This document shows positions 7,447 through 12,190 of a stretch of DNA of 12,190 nt, piece after piece. Source of the DNA: Planctomycetaceae bacterium (lineage in GTDB: Bacteria; Planctomycetota; Planctomycetia; Pirellulales; Thermoguttaceae); NCBI GenBank assembly GCA_031267635.1, contig JAIRYX010000382.1, positions 1 through 12,190 of the forward strand, read 5' to 3'. The translations under genes and the position numbers were made by a program. The notes below the pieces were generated by a model. The model saw nothing but the letters and a program-made list of their open reading frames with translations, made no database searches and was not told the origin of the DNA. Within the stretch, counting starts at the first letter, position 1; every line of letters begins with the position of its first letter.

Positions 7447-7616
7447 CCAAGCCCTTATGCCTTTATGTTTTAGATCATGGATTGTTATCAAACCAAATGG
7501 AACGAAAAATAAGGGAATAAGGGCGAATGTTGGCGTGATTCGGGCTACTAAGTGAAAAAAGGAAAAGTTGATAAATAATGGCGGCGGCAATAATATGTTC
7601 CGGTAAAATTGACGGA
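7447..7616. other. Noncoding region beside the IS66 remnant, with a dispersed word
   Basis: No gene is evident. CGGGCTACTAA at 7541-7551 recurs at 9362-9372 in the other large intergenic region, in each case followed within about 25 bp by ATAAATAA. Open frames crossing this stretch are continuations of the IS66 remnant frame or antisense to it. Confidence 0.45.
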
Positions 7617-7670
7617 TAACTATTCAGACGCCCAGTGCGATTTATTGGGTTGAAGCGGCTGAATAGTTAC
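7617..7670. repeat. Small palindromic element bounded by TAACTATTCAG
   Basis: TAACTATTCAG (7617-7627) and CTGAATAGTTA (7659-7669, then C) are perfect 11-bp inverted arms around a 31-bp loop. The internal sequence aligns loosely with that following the motif at 7214, sharing GCGATTTATT versus GCGAATTTATTTGG. It could be a miniature element made of IS66-like terminal repeats, or a structured intergenic repeat. It has no coding capacity. Confidence 0.6.
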
Positions 7671-7838
7671 GAAAAATCAATGAACAATGCTTGGCGACTT
7701 TTTTAATTAGCGTGCGTAACATGAGTTATTAACCGATTTAATCGACCAAACGCTCAAGCAAATTCCCGCTTTGCTCTGTTTGTGGTTCGGCGGCGGATCA
7801 GTTACGGCAAAAAAATATTTGGATTGATTTTCAATACG
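7671..7838. other. Intergenic region downstream of the outer-membrane protein gene
   Basis: No gene is seen. On the minus strand just past the stop, ATTGA-AAA-TCAAT is followed within a few bases by a run of seven T (about 7809-7835). This is a weak AT-rich hairpin that could assist termination of the outer-membrane protein gene. Confidence 0.35.
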
Positions 7839-9164
7839 TTAAAAATGAAATCGCAAACCCCACCAAAACGTGCTGTTATTGGGGTTTGCGTCCGCGTATT
7901 GACCGTTGCCAAGCGAAATTTTTTGTTCGCCGAAAGAGTGAGAACCAGCAAAAGTGATGTCCCAATATTCCGATTCGCCAAGCGTGATGCCGTAGTGCAT
8001 CGAATGTCCGTGCTGAATCGGCAACGTTGCGTTGTTGAGTAAATCTTCGTAAGACGAACAGTTGCCGTCGCTGTACTGGTATCCGATTCGCAACGCAACT
8101 CCTTCAAACATCTGATATTGCGTTCCAAGACCAAACGACGTAACGCTTCGCTTTTTCTGATTGGAAATATTGTAAAGTGAATTAACGTGCTGAAAATCAT
8201 AATGTCGCACATCCATCGCAATTAAGCCGTTGTCGATTCCATTGTAAGAAATTCCAAACGCAAATCGAAGCGGTGAATCTTGTGAGAAAAAACTTTCGCT
8301 CTTTCTAATTTCTCCATTTGATGCATTGTACCAACGATACGTCTTTTTCGGAATAAAAAATGGTGAACGAACACTGAAACCAAAATTAAAATCGGATTTT
8401 GTTTCCCAATATGCCCCAAATTGCATTCCTAAACCAAAGTGACCTCGATTTTCACCGAGAAAATCATCACCGGGAATTTTCGGCAATGACGCTGTTGGAT
8501 GTTCGTCGATAGAAAAAATCGGCGAAAAACCGAGCGAAAAGTTTCGATTTGTGTTGCGCCATGAAACGGTTGGGATCAATTCGATATTTTTAACACGATA
8601 AATTTGCACTCCGGCAACGTTTCCTGTTGCAGGATTCAAATAAATTTGTTCTTTCCGCACGCCGGATTCGCTGACAGAAATCCCGTAATTCCAATGGGAA
8701 TAAGCGGTTGGAGCCATTACATACGACGCTTCCCACGCACGGACTGTCGGAATTTTCATTTTGCGAGGATGCGGCTGTGACGACGAGGAATGATTCGAGT
8801 CGTCATCACCATAAATCCAACTATCAGTGATATCATTAAGGAAGTCCGACTGTTTATCAATTGCCAAAATGAGAAGTGTCACCGGAATGAAAAGCGAATA
8901 TGCCAAACTTTCGTCGCCATACCAAGGCGGGCTGCTGCGTCCGAATCCGAATTGAAATTCTCCTTTATAAAGCGAGCCGATGGTCGCCGGATTCCAATAA
9001 ATTGCACCGCTTCCATCAATAGGAGCCGCAACCGCTACGCCGCCGAAACTGTTGTTGACCGGGCTTGCCGAATATCTTAACTCTTGCGCAATAATCCAAC
9101 GTCCCATACCGAAAACGGCGATGAGTATAAAAAATACGTAAATAAAAGGACTTTTATGCAACAA
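7839..9164 (-). CDS. FadL/OmpP1-like outer-membrane beta-barrel protein
   Basis: This 441-residue protein has a signal peptide (basic start, hydrophobic core FIYVFFILIAVFGMG, likely cleavage after IIAQ near residue 27). The mature N-terminus contains APIDGSGAIYWNPATIGSL, resembling the D-SA-Y-NPA motif of the OmpP1/FadL/TodX family. The rest has alternating beta-strand segments, VALRIGYQYSD near the C-terminus as in this family, and a terminal phenylalanine (WWGLRFHF) typical of BAM-assembled barrels. Family members transport hydrophobic compounds across the outer membrane; the substrate is unknown. A Ser/Asp-rich loop lies near residues 120-132. The start appears to be TTG (9164 or 9161): an in-frame TGA lies six codons upstream, and the next ATG would remove the signal peptide. 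No Shine-Dalgarno is visible. It is transcribed divergently from groES. Confidence 0.82.
   Translation of the reverse strand: MLHKSPFIYVFFILIAVFGMGRWIIAQELRYSASPVNNSFGGVAVAAPIDGSGAIYWNPATIGSLYKGEFQFGFGRSSPPWYGDESLAYSLFIPVTLLILAIDKQSDFLNDITDSWIYGDDDSNHSSSSQPHPRKMKIPTVRAWEASYVMAPTAYSHWNYGISVSESGVRKEQIYLNPATGNVAGVQIYRVKNIELIPTVSWRNTNRNFSLGFSPIFSIDEHPTASLPKIPGDDFLGENRGHFGLGMQFGAYWETKSDFNFGFSVRSPFFIPKKTYRWYNASNGEIRKSESFFSQDSPLRFAFGISYNGIDNGLIAMDVRHYDFQHVNSLYNISNQKKRSVTSFGLGTQYQMFEGVALRIGYQYSDGNCSSYEDLLNNATLPIQHGHSMHYGITLGESEYWDITFAGSHSFGEQKISLGNGQYADANPNNSTFWWGLRFHF
7852..7890 (-). terminator. Possible terminator hairpin inside the 3' end of the outer-membrane protein gene
   Basis: CGCAAACCCCA (7852-7862) and TGGGGTTTGCG (7880-7890) are perfect 11-bp inverted arms with a 17-nt loop. 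On the minus-strand transcript the stem is followed by ATTTCATTTTTAA, which contains the last codons and stop of the gene. The stem is strong and the tail moderately U-rich, so it may act as an intrinsic terminator or 3' protective hairpin overlapping the coding end. It could also be coincidental coding sequence. Confidence 0.4.
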
Positions 9165-9205
9165 GAGAAATGATTCCGGTCATTTTTTGAAAACTGGGTT
9201 GTAAA

Positions 9206-9234
9206 ATTGTATAATTTTGTGGAATAAGAATCAA
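9206..9234 (-). promoter_or_regulatory. Candidate sigma-70-type promoter for the outer-membrane protein gene
   Basis: On the minus strand, TTGATT (9229-9234) is followed after 17 bp by TACAAT (9206-9211). Transcription would begin near 9199, about 35 nt before the TTG start. Spacing is ideal and each hexamer differs from consensus at one or two positions, but the region is AT-rich, so a chance match is possible. Confidence 0.45.
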
Positions 9235-9675
9235 GAGGAATTTTCAAAGAAAATTGCTGGTTATTTCGTTTTCGGGGGATAATATTTGAAGACGCAATAG
9301 AAAACTATGGCATTAGTTTCCCAAGCTAAATCAATCCGCACGGATCAACTGTAGAGTTACCCGGGCTACTAAAGGGAATTTTATAAATAAGGGTTGAAAC
9401 GATAAAACCGTTCGGAATAACGATGTAGTACGAAGTTCCTCTTGATATGAAAAATGTCAAGTAAAATTGCGTGACTGTGTACTATTAGGGAGATTGGTTA
9501 TTGTTGCTTTGAATTTTCAAACCGCTCTCTTCTACACTGTCATTTTGGCAGACAATATCTAATAAAACTCAAATTTTATTTTTCCAAAGAACATCCGCTG
9601 TGAAAAAATCCGGAAAATTTTCTTTACTTATTGATACAAAGAAGGTTACGTTAAGCAGTGTTGTGGATTTTTATT
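9235..9675. other. Divergent intergenic region upstream of groESL
   Basis: No gene is seen. It contains the dispersed word CGGGCTACTAA (9362-9372), and perfect 11-bp inverted repeats ATCAAGAGGAA (9230-9240) and TTCCTCTTGAT (9436-9446) about 195 bp apart. TGTC-N9-GACA at 9538-9554 lies about 140 bp upstream of the sigma-54 promoter. That distance suits an enhancer-binding protein, but the site is too weak to assign. There is no CIRCE element. Confidence 0.45.
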
Positions 9676-9692
9676 TTGGCACGGGAATTGCT
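9676..9692 (+). promoter_or_regulatory. Sigma-54 (RpoN) -24/-12 promoter upstream of groESL
   Basis: TTGGCACGGGAATTGCT fits the sigma-54 consensus YTGGCACG-RNNN-TTGCW at every defined position. The invariant GG is at 9678-9679 and the invariant GC at 9690-9691, in the required spacing. Transcription would start near 9703, giving a leader of about 130 nt to the groES ATG at 9836. Sigma-54 promoters need an ATP-driven enhancer-binding activator, so groESL would be switched on by a specific signal rather than by the usual HrcA/CIRCE or sigma-32 systems. Confidence 0.8.
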
Positions 9693-9779
9693 TCCTTAAG
9701 AAAAAAATGCTTTTTAGTGTCAAAAACGGTTTTCATACTTGTAAAATAGTTTTTGGATTGAATATCAAACGTTCTGGAG

Positions 9780-9794
9780 TTGCGTTTTACGCAA
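9780..9794 (+). promoter_or_regulatory. Small hairpin in the groES leader
   Basis: TTGCGT-TTT-ACGCAA is a perfect 6-bp stem with a 3-nt loop, lying 24 nt upstream of the groES Shine-Dalgarno. It has no T-tract and does not cover the ribosome binding site. It may influence leader stability or have no function. Confidence 0.3.
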
Positions 9795-9835
9795 AATTCA
9801 CTAACAAAAAATCTGTCAGGAGAAAATTTTGAGTC

Positions 9836-10183
9836 ATGGCTAAGAAAAAAGCTGAAAGTTGCGGTTGTGAAAAGTCGGACGGCAAATGCAGCGGAATGAA
9901 AATTCAGCCGCTCGGTGACCGCGTAGTGATTCGCCGTGAAGAATCGGAAGAACGGACGGCGGGCGGGCTTTATCTTCCCGATTCTGCAAAGAACAAACCA
10001 GCGCGAGGCGTTGTTATCAGTGTCGGCGATGGTCGCGTGCTAGATGACGGAAGCCGTAGCAAGTTCCAGATTCAGGAAGGCGACCGTGTGATTTTTCTTT
10101 CTTACGCCGGAGAAGAGTTTAAAATCGGCGATAACGAATTTCTGCTCATGCGCGAAAACGATATTCTGGCAGTAATCGTGTGA
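9836..10183 (+). CDS. groES: Co-chaperonin GroES (Hsp10) with Cys-rich N-terminal extension
   Basis: This 115-residue protein caps the GroEL cavity as a heptameric lid in the cytoplasm. The core from M21 (KIQPLGDRVVIRREE) to ILAVIV is a complete GroES domain. It includes the mobile-loop region with GGLYLPDSAKNKPARG, which contacts GroEL, and KIGDNEFLLMRENDILAV at the end. About 20 extra residues precede the core: lysine-rich with three cysteines (C9, C11, C18) in ESCGCEKSDGKCSG, so the protein exceeds the usual 95-100 residues. ATG at 9836 is chosen because AGGAGA (9818-9823) lies upstream, though 12 nt is long. The ATG at codon 21 has no comparable site. groEL follows after 144 bp, and a sigma-54 promoter lies upstream. 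Confidence 0.96.
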   Translation: MAKKKAESCGCEKSDGKCSGMKIQPLGDRVVIRREESEERTAGGLYLPDSAKNKPARGVVISVGDGRVLDDGSRSKFQIQEGDRVIFLSYAGEEFKIGDNEFLLMRENDILAVIV

Positions 10184-10327
10184 TGAGTTGTCTTATAAAA
10201 AACAGAAACCAATTAAAAATATATTTTCATTGATGTTCCGCGAACAGCATAATAAATATTGTTAAACAATCTGTGTTTGGTTATGTTGCTTGCGGATAAA
10301 ATAAAGAAAGAGAAGGAGATTTATATT
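10184..10327 (+). promoter_or_regulatory. groES-groEL intergenic leader with small palindromes
   Basis: This 144-bp gap is longer than in most groESL operons. TGTTC-CGC-GAACA (10234-10246) and ATTGTT-A-AACAAT (10258-10270) are perfect short palindromes. TTGTTA (10259-10264), 17 bp ahead of TATGTT (10282-10287), is a weak promoter candidate. The gap ends with AAGGAG (10313-10318), a strong Shine-Dalgarno nine nt before the groEL ATG. No terminator separates the two genes. Confidence 0.4.
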
Positions 10328-11947
<1,620 letters not shown>

Positions 11948-11989
11948 TAAAGATGAATGAGCGGTTTCTCATACAATCTTCATTAAATG

Positions 11990-12031
11990 GCGTTGTTAAA
12001 GCATTAAGCGTTCTAACAACGCTGTTTTTTT
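11990..12031 (+). terminator. Intrinsic terminator of the groESL operon
   Basis: GCGTTGTTA (11990-11998) and TAACAACGC (12014-12022) form a perfect 9-bp stem with a 15-nt loop, followed by TGTTTTTTT. It lies 42 bp after the groEL stop. An overlapping alternative stem AGCGTT/AACGCT (12007-12012, 12018-12023) also precedes the T-tract. Confidence 0.8.
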
Positions 12032-12042
12032 GCAAAAACTTC

Positions 12043-12071
12043 GTAACTGGTCAGTCGCTTTGAATAGTTAC
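12043..12071. repeat. Short GTAAC palindrome, third copy of the dispersed motif
   Basis: GTAACTGGTCA (12043-12053) and TGAATAGTTAC (12061-12071) are imperfect inverted arms (9 of 11 positions) around a 7-nt loop. The right arm, read on the minus strand, is GTAACTATTCA, the word also seen at 7214 and 7617-7670. The element lies directly between the groEL terminator and the inverted-repeat element that follows. Confidence 0.6.
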
Positions 12072-12075
12072 AAAA

Positions 12076-12186
12076 TAGACCTTTTCTCTAACTTCATATC
12101 AGGTTGTTTAGGCAAAACAGGTGAATACAAAATAACTGTTTTTTGAATAGTGTTCGGTCTATTGATAGGGTTAGAGAAAAGGTCTA
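12076..12186. mobile_element. Candidate MITE with perfect inverted repeats and TA flanks
   Basis: TAGACCTTTTCTCTAAC (12076-12092) and GTTAGAGAAAAGGTCTA (12170-12186) are perfect 17-bp inverted repeats, 77 bp apart. If the outer TA on each side is a target duplication, the element is 107 bp (12078-12184) with 15-bp terminal repeats, as for miniature elements mobilised by IS630/Tc1/mariner-type transposases. It encodes nothing. A large stem-loop of another origin, or the edge of a bigger element, are alternatives. Confidence 0.5.
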
Positions 12187-12190
12187 ATAA

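Noticed and set aside
7150..7555. Plus-strand ORFs of 86 and 101 residues
   Set aside because: They run antisense to the IS66 remnant and show no domain or start signal.
9165..9835. CIRCE element upstream of groES
   Set aside because: No TTAGCACTC-N9-GAGTGCTAA-like inverted repeat was found by eye.
10259..10327. GroEL start 23 codons upstream
   Set aside because: The extra residues do not match GroEL, and AAGGAG is correctly placed for the ATG at 10328.

Overview
The window most likely comes from a planctomycete. The best marker is the DUF1559 protein at 5665-6840, which has a prepilin-type N-terminus and a C-terminal H-X9-DG motif; this family is greatly expanded in Planctomycetes. Other features fit but prove little: few Shine-Dalgarno sites, two apparent TTG starts, a large TPR protein, and a GroES with an N-terminal extension. 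Family names below were recognised by eye from motifs, with no database search.

Layout. Bases 1 to about 1173 hold three repeat arrays and no convincing gene: a 42-bp tandem array, a 21-bp array sharing its core word, and a 126-bp direct duplication. Every period is a multiple of 21 bp. At 1494-4199 is a 901-residue cytoplasmic TPR protein behind an extended -10 promoter. Convergent to it on the minus strand are DUF1559 (5665-6840) and a PepSY/TM membrane protein (4246-5598), which may be co-transcribed. Bases 6841-7838 are mostly noncoding and AT-rich, with a decayed IS66 transposase 3' end and short GTAACTATTC palindromes. At 7839-9164 (minus) is a FadL/OmpP1-like outer-membrane beta-barrel with a signal peptide.

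A 671-bp divergent intergenic region leads into groES (9836-10183) and groEL (10328-11947). A consensus-perfect sigma-54 (-24/-12) promoter lies upstream of groES, and no CIRCE element was found. A good intrinsic terminator follows groEL. The window ends with another GTAAC palindrome and a 107-bp segment bounded by perfect inverted repeats and TA dinucleotides, which looks like a small transposon-derived element.

The genes do not form one pathway: groESL is a chaperonin operon, and the others are surface, membrane or scaffold proteins. The most unusual signals are the sigma-54 promoter on groESL, the repeat arrays with 21/42/126-bp periodicity, the heptanucleotide repeat inside the start of the DUF1559 gene, and the hairpin over the annotated start of the PepSY gene.
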